Source: Massilia sp. IC2-278 (GTDB lineage: Bacteria > Pseudomonadota > Gammaproteobacteria > Burkholderiales > Burkholderiaceae_D). From it: a stretch of DNA of 64,000 bases. Positions 55,324 through 64,000 of this stretch are shown one piece after another (position 1 is the first letter of the stretch; the number at the start of each line of letters is the position of its first letter). The notes beneath the pieces are model-generated. The model was not told where the DNA came from and made no database searches. It was given only the letters and a program-made list of their open reading frames with translations. The stretch covers positions 124,001-188,000 of the forward strand of contig NZ_JAJFES010000002.1 in the NCBI RefSeq assembly GCF_020708045.1, given 5' to 3'. A program made the translations under genes and the position numbers.

Positions 55324-56364
55324 ATGGATTCCCTTCTGAAACACATGGTGGACATGACTGGCCACCGCGACCACACGATGCTCGATATCTCGGTGATCGC
55401 GGCAGTCCAGGAACTGGCCGCCGCCGCGCAGACGCGGGTGTTATCCCTCTATAACGTTGCCGGCCAGCTCCATGTGCGGGTCCGTGCCAGCATCGAAGCC
55501 GGCGCCGGCGCCCGGGTCCACGATGCGCTCGACAGCGCCGTGCCGGGAGCGCCGCTGGCCAGCTATCCCGAACTCGCGGCCTGCCTGGCTGCTCGCGAAA
55601 CCAGCGCCGAAGCCGTGGCGCCCGATGGCACCCGCACCCTGTGGCTGCCGATCTGGTTCGGCGACAAGGCCGATACCTGCCTCGAGATCGTGCGCGCGGC
55701 GCCCTTCCCGGCCCAGACCATCCATACGGTGGCCGGCATCGTCGGCGTCTACCGGAATTTCCAGAACCTGCTCGACTACAGCGAACGCGATTCGCTCACC
55801 GGCCTCCTGAACCGCAAGACCTTCGAGGACCAGCTGGCGCGCATGCTGCAATGCCCCTGCGAACCCGAGCCGCCACAGCCCGGCCAGCCCGAGCGGCGCC
55901 AGCATCGCGAAGAGGAAAAGCAGTGGCTGGCCGTGGTCGACGTCGACCATTTCAAGCTCGTCAACGACACCTTCGGCCACCTGTATGGCGACGAGGTGCT
56001 GATCCTGATCGCGAACCAGCTGCAGGCTTCGTTCCGTGCGCAGGACCGGGTATTCCGTTTCGGCGGCGAGGAATTCGTGGTGCTGCTGCGCGCCACCACG
56101 CTGGAGAATGCGCGCCGCATCATCGACCGCTTCCGCGCGAATGTCGAAGCCTACGACTTCCCGCAGGTGGGGCGGGTCACGGTGAGCGTCGGTTTCGTCA
56201 GCATCAGCCCCTTCGATTCGCCGGTGGTCACGCTCGGCCATGCCGACCAGGCCCTGTATTTCGCCAAGACCCACGGCCGCAACCAGGCCTGCCACTACAA
56301 CGAGCTGGTCGAGCAAGGCCTGCTGCAGACCGTGGCCTCGAACGATACGGCCGAATTCTTCTAA
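55324..56364 (+). CDS. diguanylate cyclase (GGDEF)
   Basis: A 346-residue soluble protein that should synthesise c-di-GMP. The GGDEF domain (about 150-325) has an intact active site GGEEF (247-251) and an intact inhibitory I-site RAQD (238-241), five residues upstream, so product inhibition is expected. The N-terminal 140 residues resemble a GAF-type sensor (ISVIAAVQELAAAAQTRVLSLYNVAGQ); the ligand is unknown. There is a short Pro/Arg/Glu insertion after LARMLQ (about 176-198). It ends in a stop overlapping the convergent HD-GYP gene. Confidence 0.93.
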   Translation: MDSLLKHMVDMTGHRDHTMLDISVIAAVQELAAAAQTRVLSLYNVAGQLHVRVRASIEAGAGARVHDALDSAVPGAPLASYPELAACLAARETSAEAVAPDGTRTLWLPIWFGDKADTCLEIVRAAPFPAQTIHTVAGIVGVYRNFQNLLDYSERDSLTGLLNRKTFEDQLARMLQCPCEPEPPQPGQPERRQHREEEKQWLAVVDVDHFKLVNDTFGHLYGDEVLILIANQLQASFRAQDRVFRFGGEEFVVLLRATTLENARRIIDRFRANVEAYDFPQVGRVTVSVGFVSISPFDSPVVTLGHADQALYFAKTHGRNQACHYNELVEQGLLQTVASNDTAEFF

Positions 56365-57581
56365 GCGACCAGCAGGAAGCGGTTCGGATCGACCTGCCAC
56401 TTGTCCGGCGACTCGTGGCGCAGGATCTTGTCGCCGCCGCCGAAGCCGAACGGGCGCGACAAGTCCAGCAGCTCGGGCCGGATATAGGTCTGGCTTTTCG
56501 TGTTGAAGAACACGTTCACCTTCGGCGTGAGCAGGTTGCTTTCGTGCGGCTCGACCACCACGCCCAGGCGTCCCGACTCCAGCATGACCATGGTGCCGAC
56601 CGGGTAGATGCCCACGCAGCGCATGAATTCCTGGGTCAGCGCCGGGTTGAAGTGGAACTTGCTCCACTCGTAGATCTTGCGCAGCGCATCCGCCGCCGGC
56701 ATGCCCTTGTGGTAGCTGCGGTCCGAGGTGATCGCATCGTAGACGTCGACGATCGCCGCCATCTGCGCCAGTTCGCTGATCTCGCCCTCTTTCTGCAGGT
56801 CGGGGTAGCCGCTGCCGTCGCGCCGCTCGTGGTGGTGCAGCGTGATGTCGAGCGGGATCGCACCGATTTCCGGGTTCCGGCACAGGATGTCGTAGCCGTC
56901 GCGCGGATGCCGCTTGATGATCGCGAATTCCTCGTCGGTGAGGCGGCCCGGCTTGTTCAGGATCGCGTCCGGCACCAGCGCCTTGCCGGTATCGTGCAGC
57001 AGGCCGCCGATGCCGGCCTGGTAAATCGTTTCCTCGTCCATGCCGCGTGAACGGCAGAACGCCACCAGCAGCGTGCACACGCTGACCGAATGCAGGAAGG
57101 TGTAGTCGTCCTTGGTCTTGATGCGCAGGAGACCGAGCAGCGCGCCGGAATTGCGCAGGATCGATTCGGTGATGTTCTGCACCACCGGACTCACGTTGTC
57201 GAGTTCCACCGCCTTGCCCAGGCGCGCGTCCTGCATCACGGTGCGCACCAGGCCCACCGCCTGGCGCCGGATGTTCACCGCGCGCTGCATCTCGTCGGCC
57301 AGGGAAGCGCGCGCCGGTTTGACGGGCCGGGCCGCGATCTCGACCACTTCCTGTTCGGTCCGGTCCCGGACTTCGGCCAGGGTCGGGGCGTCCGCCACGT
57401 CCAGCCCTTTGGCGCAATCGATCACCAGGCTGCGGATGCCGGCCTTGATGATCTTGCGGATCTCGTCTTCGCTAGTGAGCACGAAACGGGCGCGCACGAA
57501 GGGGTGCTCCATCCAGCCGCAATCCAGGTCGTGGATGGCCATACCGATGCGCAGCTGGGAGGAATCGATTTTCTTGAGCAT
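56361..57581 (-). CDS. HD-GYP c-di-GMP phosphodiesterase
   Basis: A 406-residue protein with an N-terminal DUF3391 domain (about 1-130, LKKIDSSQLRIGMAIHDLDCGWMEHPF) and a C-terminal HD-GYP domain (about 135-330). The HD pair is H196-D197 (LLHDTGK), with H249-H250-H251 and GYP at 258-260 (HHHERRDGSGYP) intact, so it should hydrolyse c-di-GMP. It is convergent with the diguanylate cyclase, and the two stop codons overlap. It is divergent from the LysR gene. Confidence 0.94.
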   Translation of the reverse strand: MLKKIDSSQLRIGMAIHDLDCGWMEHPFVRARFVLTSEDEIRKIIKAGIRSLVIDCAKGLDVADAPTLAEVRDRTEQEVVEIAARPVKPARASLADEMQRAVNIRRQAVGLVRTVMQDARLGKAVELDNVSPVVQNITESILRNSGALLGLLRIKTKDDYTFLHSVSVCTLLVAFCRSRGMDEETIYQAGIGGLLHDTGKALVPDAILNKPGRLTDEEFAIIKRHPRDGYDILCRNPEIGAIPLDITLHHHERRDGSGYPDLQKEGEISELAQMAAIVDVYDAITSDRSYHKGMPAADALRKIYEWSKFHFNPALTQEFMRCVGIYPVGTMVMLESGRLGVVVEPHESNLLTPKVNVFFNTKSQTYIRPELLDLSRPFGFGGGDKILRHESPDKWQVDPNRFLLVA

Positions 57582-57711
57582 TGCTGGACAGGCGATGTGT
57601 TAATCTCCGCCACCGCGGCGGACCGCAAAGTATAGCGCCCCGCCTTCCCCGATCGCCTTCCTGTCGATAAAGTAAAGCAACTAGTGTTGCAAACAGGCAC
57701 AAATAGTTTTC

Positions 57712-58644
57712 ATGGAATTACGGCAACTTCGCTATTTTGTGGCCATCGTCGACCATGGCTCGCTCTCGCGCGCCGCACTGGTGCTGCACGTGGCGCAGCC
57801 GGCGCTGACCCAGCAGCTGCGCCAGCTGGAAGAAGAGCTCGGCGCCCAGCTGCTGCACCGCTCGGCGCACGGCGTGCTCAGCACCGATGCCGGCAAGATC
57901 TTCTATGAACATGCCCAGGCGATCCTGAAACAGGTGGCCGACGCCCGCTCCGCCGTTACCCAGTCGGCCACGCGTCCCTCGGGCAGCGTCACGCTCGGCC
58001 TGCCGCACAGCATTTCCGGCGCCCTCGCCCTGCCCCTGCTCACCGCCGCGCGCGCCACCTATCCCGAGATCACCCTGCAGCTGACCGAGGAAATCACCGG
58101 CAACCTGATCGAGCAGCTGAAATCCGGACGCCTGAACCTGGCCGTGCTGTTCGACGACGGTCAGCTTGGCAGCTTCGAAGCGACGCCGCTGGTCGAGGAA
58201 GACCTGGTCTACATCTGCCGCGCCGGCTCCGCCTGGGTGCCGCCAGGCCCCGCGATCACGCTCGGCGCGGCGCTGGCCAGCACTCTGATCCTGCCGGCGC
58301 GCCAGCACGGCGTGCGCCCGCTGATCGAGCAGACGGCCGCCGGCGCCGGGCTGGCCCTGGCCAACATCATCGAGATCAATTCGATCGCGATCCTGAAATC
58401 CGCCCTGCTGGCCGACATGGGCGCGACCCTGCTGCCGCTGGCGCCGCTGCGCGCCGAGATCGACAGCGGCGCCCTGGTGGCCGTGCCGGTGCACAGCCCG
58501 CCGATCCGGCGCGGCGTGACCCTTTGCGCCTCGCGCAACATCCCGCTGACGAATGCCGCGGCGGCCATCGGCCGCCTGGTGCGCGAGGTCACAGCGACCC
58601 TATGCGCGAACGGGCAATGGCCGGGCGCCCGGCTGCGCGCCTGA
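57712..58644 (+). CDS. LysR family transcriptional regulator
   Basis: A 310-residue LysR regulator. N-terminal winged helix-turn-helix MELRQLRYFVAIVDHGSLSRAALVLHVAQPALTQQLRQLEEELG, then a LysR substrate domain (about 90-295) resembling nitrogen-assimilation Nac/Cbl-type members. The effector cannot be read. It lies 183 bases upstream of the indolepyruvate oxidoreductase gene in the same direction; such adjacency may mean control, but LysR regulators more often lie divergent from their targets. Confidence 0.92.
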   Translation: MELRQLRYFVAIVDHGSLSRAALVLHVAQPALTQQLRQLEEELGAQLLHRSAHGVLSTDAGKIFYEHAQAILKQVADARSAVTQSATRPSGSVTLGLPHSISGALALPLLTAARATYPEITLQLTEEITGNLIEQLKSGRLNLAVLFDDGQLGSFEATPLVEEDLVYICRAGSAWVPPGPAITLGAALASTLILPARQHGVRPLIEQTAAGAGLALANIIEINSIAILKSALLADMGATLLPLAPLRAEIDSGALVAVPVHSPPIRRGVTLCASRNIPLTNAAAAIGRLVREVTATLCANGQWPGARLRA

Positions 58645-58827
58645 ATATCCAGGCCATCAGTTTTTCTTATACCCCCATCCCGATTCCGTATTTCCCCCTT
58701 CGCTGACGCAGGCCCTACACTCCACGCCGACCGATAAGTCGCTTACCGCGATAACGACCTGCCGCAATGCCCGCCTACCCGGCGCGCTCCAACGGCAGGC
58801 ACACACCACGACAAGCTGGAGACACAC

Positions 58828-61800
58828 ATGCCCGACACCGCCGCGCCGCGCGAGCCTGCGCACGACTATTCCTCGCGCCTCACCACCGTTACCCTCGACA
58901 CGGTCAGTCTCGACGACAAGTACACCGCCAAGACCGGCAACATCTTCCTGTCCGGTATCCAGGCCCTGGTGCGCCTGCCGATGATGCAGCGCGAGCGCGA
59001 TGCCGCCGCCGGCCTGGACACGGCCGGTTTCGTCTCCGGCTACCGCGGCTCGCCCCTGGGCGGCCTCGACGAAACCCTGTGGAAGGCGAAGCCGCACCTG
59101 GAAGCCAACCACGTGCAGTTCGTGCCGGGCGTGAACGAAGACCTGGCCGCGACCGCCGTCTGGGGCACGCAAACCGTCGACCTGATCGGCCCGAGCAAGT
59201 ACGACGGCGTGTTCGCCATGTGGTACGGCAAGGGCCCGGGCGTCGACCGCTGCGGCGACGTCTTCAAGCACATGAACCACGCCGGCACATCGAAACATGG
59301 CGGCGTGCTGCTGGTGGCCGGCGACGACCACGGCGCCTACTCCTCGACCCTGCCGCACCAGTCGGACCACATCTTCTCGGCCTGCATGATCCCGGTGCTC
59401 TACCCTTGCAACGTGCAGGAATACCTGGACCTGGGCGTGCACGGCTGGGCGATGTCGCGCTTCTCGGGCTGCGCGGTGGCCTTCAAGGCCCTGGCCGACA
59501 CGGTCGAATCGAGCGCCTCGGTCGACGCCAACCCGCACCGCGTGCAGGTGAAGCTGCCACAGGACTTCGTGATGCCCGAAGGCGGCCTGAATACGAAGTT
59601 GTCGTCGGTCCCGCTGGGCCAGCAGGCGCGCAACCAGGAAGCGCTGATGCAGGACTACAAGATCTATGCAGCCCTGGCCTACGCCCGCGAAAACAAGCTG
59701 AATCACACCACCATCGACAGCCCGAACGCCAAGCTCGGCATCATCGCCTCGGGTAAATCCTACCTGGACGTGCTGGAAGCGCTGGAAGAACTCGGCATCG
59801 ACGAAGTCATGGCCGCGAAAGTCGGCCTGCGCCTGTTCAAGGTCGCGATGATCTGGCCGCTGGAGCCGGAAGGCGTGCGCGAATTCGCGCAGGGGCTGGA
59901 AGAAATCCTGGTGGTGGAAGAGAAGCGCCAGGTGGTCGAGTACCAGTTGAAGGAACAGCTGTACAACTGGCGCGACGACGTCCGCCCGCACATCATCGGC
60001 AAGTTCGACGACAAGGGCGAATGGGTTGCGCCGCGCGGCGACTGGCTGCTGCCGCCGAAAGCCGACTTCTCGGTGGCCCAGGTGGCGCGCGTGATCGCCG
60101 GCCGCATCGCGCGCCTGGTGCAGGACGACACCACGCGCGATTTGATCCGCGCGCGCCTGGCCTTCCTTGATGCGAAAGACGCCGTGCTGCAAAAGGCGAT
60201 CACCACGCCCTTCCGCCCGGCCTTCTACTGCTCCGGCTGCCCGCACAACACCTCGACCAAGGTGCCCGACGGTTCCTTCGCGCTGGCCGGCATCGGCTGC
60301 CACGTGATGGCCACCTCGATCTACCCCGAGATGAACAAGCTGACCACCCACATGGGCGGCGAAGGCGCGCCCTGGATCGGCCAGGCCGCGTTCTCGAAAG
60401 TGCCGCACGTGTTCCAGAACCTGGGCGACGGCACCTACTTCCACTCGGGCTACCTGGCGGTGCGCGCCGCGGTGTCGGCCAAGGTGAACATCACCTACAA
60501 GATCCTGTACAACGATGCGGTGGCGATGACCGGCGGCCAGCCGGTCGACGGCCAGACCTCGGTGCCGATGATCGCCCAGCAGATGGCGGCCGAAGGCGTG
60601 AAGCGCATCGCCCTGGTCACCGAAGACTTGTCGCGCTACGCCGACCGCTCCACGCTGCCGGGCATCGTCACCCTGCACGACCGCAAGGAGATGGACGACA
60701 TCCAGCGAGAATTGCGCGACTTGCCGGGCGTGTCGGTCATCATCTACGACCAGACCTGCGCCGCCGAGAAGCGCCGCCGCAGGAAGAAAGGCGAGTTCCC
60801 CGACCTGCCCAAGCGCATGGTCATCAACGAAGCCGTTTGCGAAGGCTGCGGCGACTGCGGCATCCAGTCGAACTGCGTCTCGATCCTGCCGAAGGAAACG
60901 GACTTTGGCCGCAAGCGCCAGATCGACCAGTCGTCCTGCAACAAGGATTATTCCTGTGCCAAGGGCTTCTGCCCGAGCTTCGTCACCGTCGAAGGCGGCA
61001 CGCTGAAGAAGAACAAGGCTGGTGTCAGCAAGGGCGATGACGATGGCTGGGGCGCGCTGCCCGAGCCTGTGCTGCCGAGCGTCGAGCACCCGTACAACAT
61101 CCTGATCAACGGCATCGGCGGCACCGGCGTGATCACCGTCGGCGCCCTGATGGGCATGGCCGCGCACCTGGAAGCGAAAGGCGCCTCGGTGCTGGACATG
61201 ACCGGCATGAGCCAGAAGAACGGTTCGGTCACCTCGCACGTGAAGATCGCCGCTACCCCGGAACGCCTGCGCGCCCAGCGCATCGCCACCGGTGAAGCCG
61301 ACCTGGTGCTGGGCTGCGACATGCTCACCACCGGCGCCGCCGATGCGATCTCGAAGATGCGCCCCGGTCGCACGCTGGCCATCGTCAATCTGCACGAGCA
61401 GCCGACCGGCACCTTTGCCCAGAACGCCGACTGGCAGTTCCCGGCCGAGGACGTGCGCGGCCTGATCGTGGAAGCGGTCGGGGGCGCATCCGGCGCCGAT
61501 TTCGTCGATGCGACCAAACTGGCGACCGCGCTGATGGGCGACTCGATCGCCACCAACCTGTTCCTGATGGGTTACGCCTGGCAAAAGGGCCGCATTCCGC
61601 TGACCGAAGCATCCCTGATGCGCGCGATCGAGCTGAATGGCGTGGCGGTGGCCTCGAACAAGAAGAGCTTCCTGTGGGGCCGCCGCGCCGCGGTCGACTT
61701 CAAGCGCGTCGAGCGCACCGCGACGCCGACCCAGGCGGTGCTGGTGCAGATGCCGCAGAGCCTGGACAACGTCATCAAGAAGCGCGTCGACTTCCTGACC

Positions 61801-62397
61801 GCTTACCAGGATGCGGCCTACGCTGGCGTGTACCTGGACCTGGTCGAGCGCGTGCGCGCGGCCGAAACGGCGGTCAGCATGGGCAACCGGCTGTCGATGG
61901 CCGTGGCCAAGTACTATTTCAAACTGATGGCTTACAAGGACGAGTATGAAGTGGCGCGCCTGTACACCGATGGCCGCTTCCTGGAAAGCGTGAAGTCGCA
62001 GTTCGAAGGCGACGTGAAGCTGAAGTTCAACCTGGCGCCGCCGATGTTCGCGAAGAAGAACGCCAAGGGCGAGCTGGTGAAGCAGGAGTTCGGGTCGTGG
62101 ATGTTCGGCGCGTTCAAGCTGCTGGCCAAGCTGAAAGGCCTGCGTGGCGGTGCGTTCGACGTGTTCGGCTACACGGCCGAGCGCAAGATGGAGCGTGCCC
62201 TCATCGCGGAATACCGCCAGATGATCGAAGCGCTGCTGGCTTCCTTGACTGCCGCCTCGCATGCCGATGCGGTGGAACTGGCCAGCCTGCCGGAACAGAT
62301 CCGCGGCTTCGGTCATGTGAAGGAAGAGGCGGTCGAGACTTTCCGTTTGCGCAAGGCTGAGCTGCTCAGCGGCAACGTCAAAAAACGCGCCGCGTAA
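58828..62397 (+). CDS. indolepyruvate ferredoxin oxidoreductase (large fused form)
   Basis: A 1189-residue fused 2-oxoacid:ferredoxin oxidoreductase, expected to decarboxylate aryl pyruvates from aromatic amino acid breakdown to acyl-CoA. The N-terminal half resembles IorA: pyrimidine-binding start (YTAKTGNIFLSGIQALVRLPMMQ) and a TPP site with NLGDGTYFHSG and ILYNDAVAMTGG near residues 530-565. A cysteine-rich cluster from C671 (CEGCGDC ... CNKDYSCAKGFC) suits Fe-S. The C-terminal part has an IorB-like gamma domain from about residue 755 (NGIGGTGVITVGALMGMAAHL). The extreme C-terminus (about 980-1189) is helical and specific to this fused class. No ferredoxin gene is adjacent. Confidence 0.92.
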   Translation: MPDTAAPREPAHDYSSRLTTVTLDTVSLDDKYTAKTGNIFLSGIQALVRLPMMQRERDAAAGLDTAGFVSGYRGSPLGGLDETLWKAKPHLEANHVQFVPGVNEDLAATAVWGTQTVDLIGPSKYDGVFAMWYGKGPGVDRCGDVFKHMNHAGTSKHGGVLLVAGDDHGAYSSTLPHQSDHIFSACMIPVLYPCNVQEYLDLGVHGWAMSRFSGCAVAFKALADTVESSASVDANPHRVQVKLPQDFVMPEGGLNTKLSSVPLGQQARNQEALMQDYKIYAALAYARENKLNHTTIDSPNAKLGIIASGKSYLDVLEALEELGIDEVMAAKVGLRLFKVAMIWPLEPEGVREFAQGLEEILVVEEKRQVVEYQLKEQLYNWRDDVRPHIIGKFDDKGEWVAPRGDWLLPPKADFSVAQVARVIAGRIARLVQDDTTRDLIRARLAFLDAKDAVLQKAITTPFRPAFYCSGCPHNTSTKVPDGSFALAGIGCHVMATSIYPEMNKLTTHMGGEGAPWIGQAAFSKVPHVFQNLGDGTYFHSGYLAVRAAVSAKVNITYKILYNDAVAMTGGQPVDGQTSVPMIAQQMAAEGVKRIALVTEDLSRYADRSTLPGIVTLHDRKEMDDIQRELRDLPGVSVIIYDQTCAAEKRRRRKKGEFPDLPKRMVINEAVCEGCGDCGIQSNCVSILPKETDFGRKRQIDQSSCNKDYSCAKGFCPSFVTVEGGTLKKNKAGVSKGDDDGWGALPEPVLPSVEHPYNILINGIGGTGVITVGALMGMAAHLEAKGASVLDMTGMSQKNGSVTSHVKIAATPERLRAQRIATGEADLVLGCDMLTTGAADAISKMRPGRTLAIVNLHEQPTGTFAQNADWQFPAEDVRGLIVEAVGGASGADFVDATKLATALMGDSIATNLFLMGYAWQKGRIPLTEASLMRAIELNGVAVASNKKSFLWGRRAAVDFKRVERTATPTQAVLVQMPQSLDNVIKKRVDFLTAYQDAAYAGVYLDLVERVRAAETAVSMGNRLSMAVAKYYFKLMAYKDEYEVARLYTDGRFLESVKSQFEGDVKLKFNLAPPMFAKKNAKGELVKQEFGSWMFGAFKLLAKLKGLRGGAFDVFGYTAERKMERALIAEYRQMIEALLASLTAASHADAVELASLPEQIRGFGHVKEEAVETFRLRKAELLSGNVKKRAA

Positions 62398-62409
62398 ATA
62401 TTGATGTCG

Positions 62410-62497
62410 TACCGCGTGGACACAGGTGCCTTGCGTGGCCCGGTCCACCCTACGGAACCCCGCTTTTCGTAGGGTGGACTCCCGAGTCCACGCGGTA
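62410..62497. repeat. inverted pair of dispersed palindromes (complete element)
   Basis: A reverse copy (62410-62455, ACCGCGTGGAC ... CCACCCTACGG) and a forward copy (62468-62497, CGTAGGGTGGACTCC ... CCACGCGGTA) face each other across a 12-base spacer that contains CGCTTTT. It lies in the 236-base gap between the IOR gene and icmF, and the same two-copy layout occurs at 8717-8775. Confidence 0.85.
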
Positions 62498-62564
62498 TGG
62501 CACTGTTGATCATTCGCGCCATCTCCCATATCGCCGAACGCATCAAATCCCCACACCCCGAACT

Positions 62565-62584
62565 TGACGTTAACGTTAACGTCA
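62565..62584. promoter_or_regulatory. perfect 20-bp palindromic operator upstream of icmF
   Basis: The sequence TGACGTTAACGTTAACGTCA is its own reverse complement over all 20 bases. It lies 49 bases before the icmF ATG, where an operator would sit. It resembles palindromes bound by MerR-type (LiuR-like) or TetR-type regulators of branched-chain acyl-CoA catabolism, but the regulator is not in this window. Confidence 0.72.
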
Positions 62585-62633
62585 TATACCGTACAAATCG
62601 ACCCTGTCCGCTTCCGATTCCAGAAGGAACACC

Positions 62634-64000
62634 ATGAACGACATCACCCCCGCCGCCAAGCTCGACCTGCCTGAACAGCCAAAACTGGCCAACAAGGTGC
62701 GCTTCGTTACCGCCGCTTCCCTGTTCGACGGCCATGACGCCTCGATCAACATCATGCGCCGCATCCTGCAGTCGAACGGCGTCGAAGTCATCCACCTCGG
62801 CCATAACCGCTCGGTCGACGACGTCGTCACCGCGGCCCTGGCCGAGGACGTGCAAGGCATCGCCATCTCCAGCTACCAGGGCGGCCACGTCGAGTACTTC
62901 AAGTACATGATCGACCTGCTGAAACAACGCGGCGGCGCCCACATCAAGGTCTTCGGCGGCGGCGGCGGCGTGATCGTCCCGTCCGAGATCGCCGAACTGC
63001 ACGCCTATGGCGTGACGCGCATCTTCAGCCCGGAAGACGGCCAGCGCATGGGCCTGGTCGGCATGATCCGCTCGATGATCGAAGCCTGCGACATCGACCT
63101 TTCGCCCTACGCGCCGACCAGCATCGACGCGCTCCAGCAGGGCGACATCGCCGCACGCCACCGCCCGCTGGCCCAGCTGATCACCGCGCTGGAAAACGGC
63201 AAGGCCGACCCGGAACTGCGCAAGCAGATCGTCGAAGCCGCCGACAACATGAAAGTGCCGGCGCTGGGCATCACCGGCACCGGCGGCGCCGGCAAGTCCT
63301 CGCTGACCGATGAACTGATCCGCCGCATCCGCCTCGACCAGAACGACCGCCTGAACATCGCGGTGATCTCGATCGATCCGTCGCGCCGCAAGTCCGGCGG
63401 CGCCCTGCTCGGCGACCGCATCCGCATGAACGCCATCAATCCGTGGAACGGGCAAGCGCGCGTCTTCATGCGCTCGCTGGCCACGCGCGAAGCGGGTTCG
63501 GAAATCTCGCACGCGCTGCCGGACGTGATCGCGGCCTGCAAGGTCGCCGGCTTCGATTTGGTGATCGTCGAAACGTCGGGCATTGGACAGGGCGACGCCG
63601 CCATCGTGCCGCACGTCGACGCCTCAATGTACGTGATGACCCCGGAATTCGGCGCCGCCTCGCAGCTGGAGAAAATCGACATGCTCGATTTCGCCGACTT
63701 CATCGCCATCAACAAGTTCGACCGCAAGGGCGCCCAGGACGCGCTGCGCGACGTGGCGAAGCAATACCAGCGCAACCGCGAACTGTGGATGCAAAGCCCG
63801 GACCAGATGCCGGTGTTCGGCACCCAGGCGTCGCGCTTCAATGACGACGGCGTGACCGCCCTGTATCACGGCCTGCTGCCGAAGCTGGCGGAACTCGGCC
63901 TGAAGATCGAAGCCTCGAAACTGGCGGCGCCCGAGCAGAAGCATTCGAGCGGCAAGAACGTGATCGTGCCGCCGGCCCGCGCACGCTACCTGGCCGAGAT
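62634..64000 (+). CDS. icmF: fused isobutyryl-CoA mutase IcmF (partial, runs off the window)
   Basis: The first 455 residues of a protein cut by the right edge. The N-terminus is an adenosylcobalamin-binding domain (about 20-150) with the DxHxxS/G motif FDGHDAS (D32, H34) and a Gly-rich cofactor loop [13 protein letters not shown]-loop GTPase chaperone domain of the MeaB type follows (about 205-430), with Walker A GTGGAGKS (215-222), [21 protein letters not shown], and NKFD. This order (B12 domain, G domain, then catalytic barrel) defines IcmF, which interconverts isobutyryl- and butyryl-CoA. ATG 62634 follows AGAAGGA. The barrel domain lies outside. Confidence 0.93.
   Translation, partial: MNDITPAAKLDLPEQPKLANKVRFVTAASLFDGHDASINIMRRILQSNGVEVIHLGHNRSVDDVVTAALAEDVQGIAISSYQGGHVEYFKYMIDLLKQRGGAHIKVFGGGGGVIVPSEIAELHAYGVTRIFSPEDGQRMGLVGMIRSMIEACDIDLSPYAPTSIDALQQGDIAARHRPLAQLITALENGKADPELRKQIVEAADNMKVPALGITGTGGAGKSSLTDELIRRIRLDQNDRLNIAVISIDPSRRKSGGALLGDRIRMNAINPWNGQARVFMRSLATREAGSEISHALPDVIAACKVAGFDLVIVETSGIGQGDAAIVPHVDASMYVMTPEFGAASQLEKIDMLDFADFIAINKFDRKGAQDALRDVAKQYQRNRELWMQSPDQMPVFGTQASRFNDDGVTALYHGLLPKLAELGLKIEASKLAAPEQKHSSGKNVIVPPARARYLAE

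Noticed and set aside
58657-62556. 1299-residue minus-strand open frame opposite the indolepyruvate oxidoreductase
   Set aside because: Shadow frame; His/Arg/Gln/Val-rich with no motif, while the plus strand has a complete recognised enzyme.

Overview
This is a 64 kb stretch of a high-GC betaproteobacterial chromosome. The gene set points to Burkholderiales, most likely Oxalobacteraceae close to Massilia/Telluria (inference from protein character, not from a search). The clues are a Burkholderiales-type porin, HslV with a six-residue propeptide, a one-cysteine DksA, a petABC-sspA-sspB block, a urease operon, a complete type II secretion (Gsp) operon and a Tad pilus locus. Almost everything is chromosomal and intact. 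I see no phage, IS element, integron or CRISPR array. The last gene (icmF) runs off the right edge.

Layout. 1-9.7 kb: porin; DUF484 protein and xerC; His-rich G3E GTPase and dksA; a tandem STAS protein; hslVU behind a sigma32-like promoter with a small basic protein; an HTH regulator bracketed by palindromic repeats. 10-21.4 kb, minus strand: twelve-gene T2SS operon in the order gspG-H-I-J-K-L-M-N-D-E-F-C. 21.5-26.1 kb, minus: gpmA, envC, a C-terminal processing protease and a MoeB/ThiF-like enzyme. 26.2-29.2 kb, plus: rhodanese, grxC, secB, an SH3 protein and gpsA. 29.5-32.3 kb, minus: cupin, DUF2461, DegS-like protease, mscL. 32.5-36.7 kb, plus: petABC (cytochrome bc1), sspA, sspB, then tRNA-Thr(UGU). 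37-43.9 kb, plus: DUF2939, ureDABCEFG, a small His-containing membrane protein and a DUF2807 protein. 43.9-55 kb, minus: a BON lipoprotein and the Tad locus (flp, prepilin peptidase, an uncharacterised AAA ATPase, cpaB, rcpA, lipoprotein, tadZ, tadA, tadB, tadC, TPR protein). 55.3-57.6 kb: convergent diguanylate cyclase (GGDEF) and HD-GYP phosphodiesterase with overlapping stops. 57.7-64 kb, plus: LysR regulator, a 1189-residue indolepyruvate ferredoxin oxidoreductase, and icmF preceded by a perfect 20-bp palindrome.

How parts work together. The T2SS and Tad machines are two separate envelope export systems, each with its own secretin and ATPase. The c-di-GMP synthase/hydrolase pair lies immediately upstream of flp and could tie surface attachment to second-messenger level. 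Envelope maintenance genes (envC, ctp, degS-like, mscL) and protein quality control (hslVU, secB, sspAB, grxC) are interspersed.

The most unusual features are non-coding. A dispersed family of short palindromes (core GTAGGGTGG ... CCACGCGG) recurs in at least six intergenic gaps, often as inverted pairs. The flp/GGDEF gap is AT-rich and carries two mutually exclusive hairpins. The petC-sspA gap has a -10 hexamer inside the loop of a terminator-like hairpin. Among proteins, the AAA ATPase embedded in the Tad locus, the tandem STAS protein, the PDZ-less GspC and the small protein downstream of ureG most deserve a second look.
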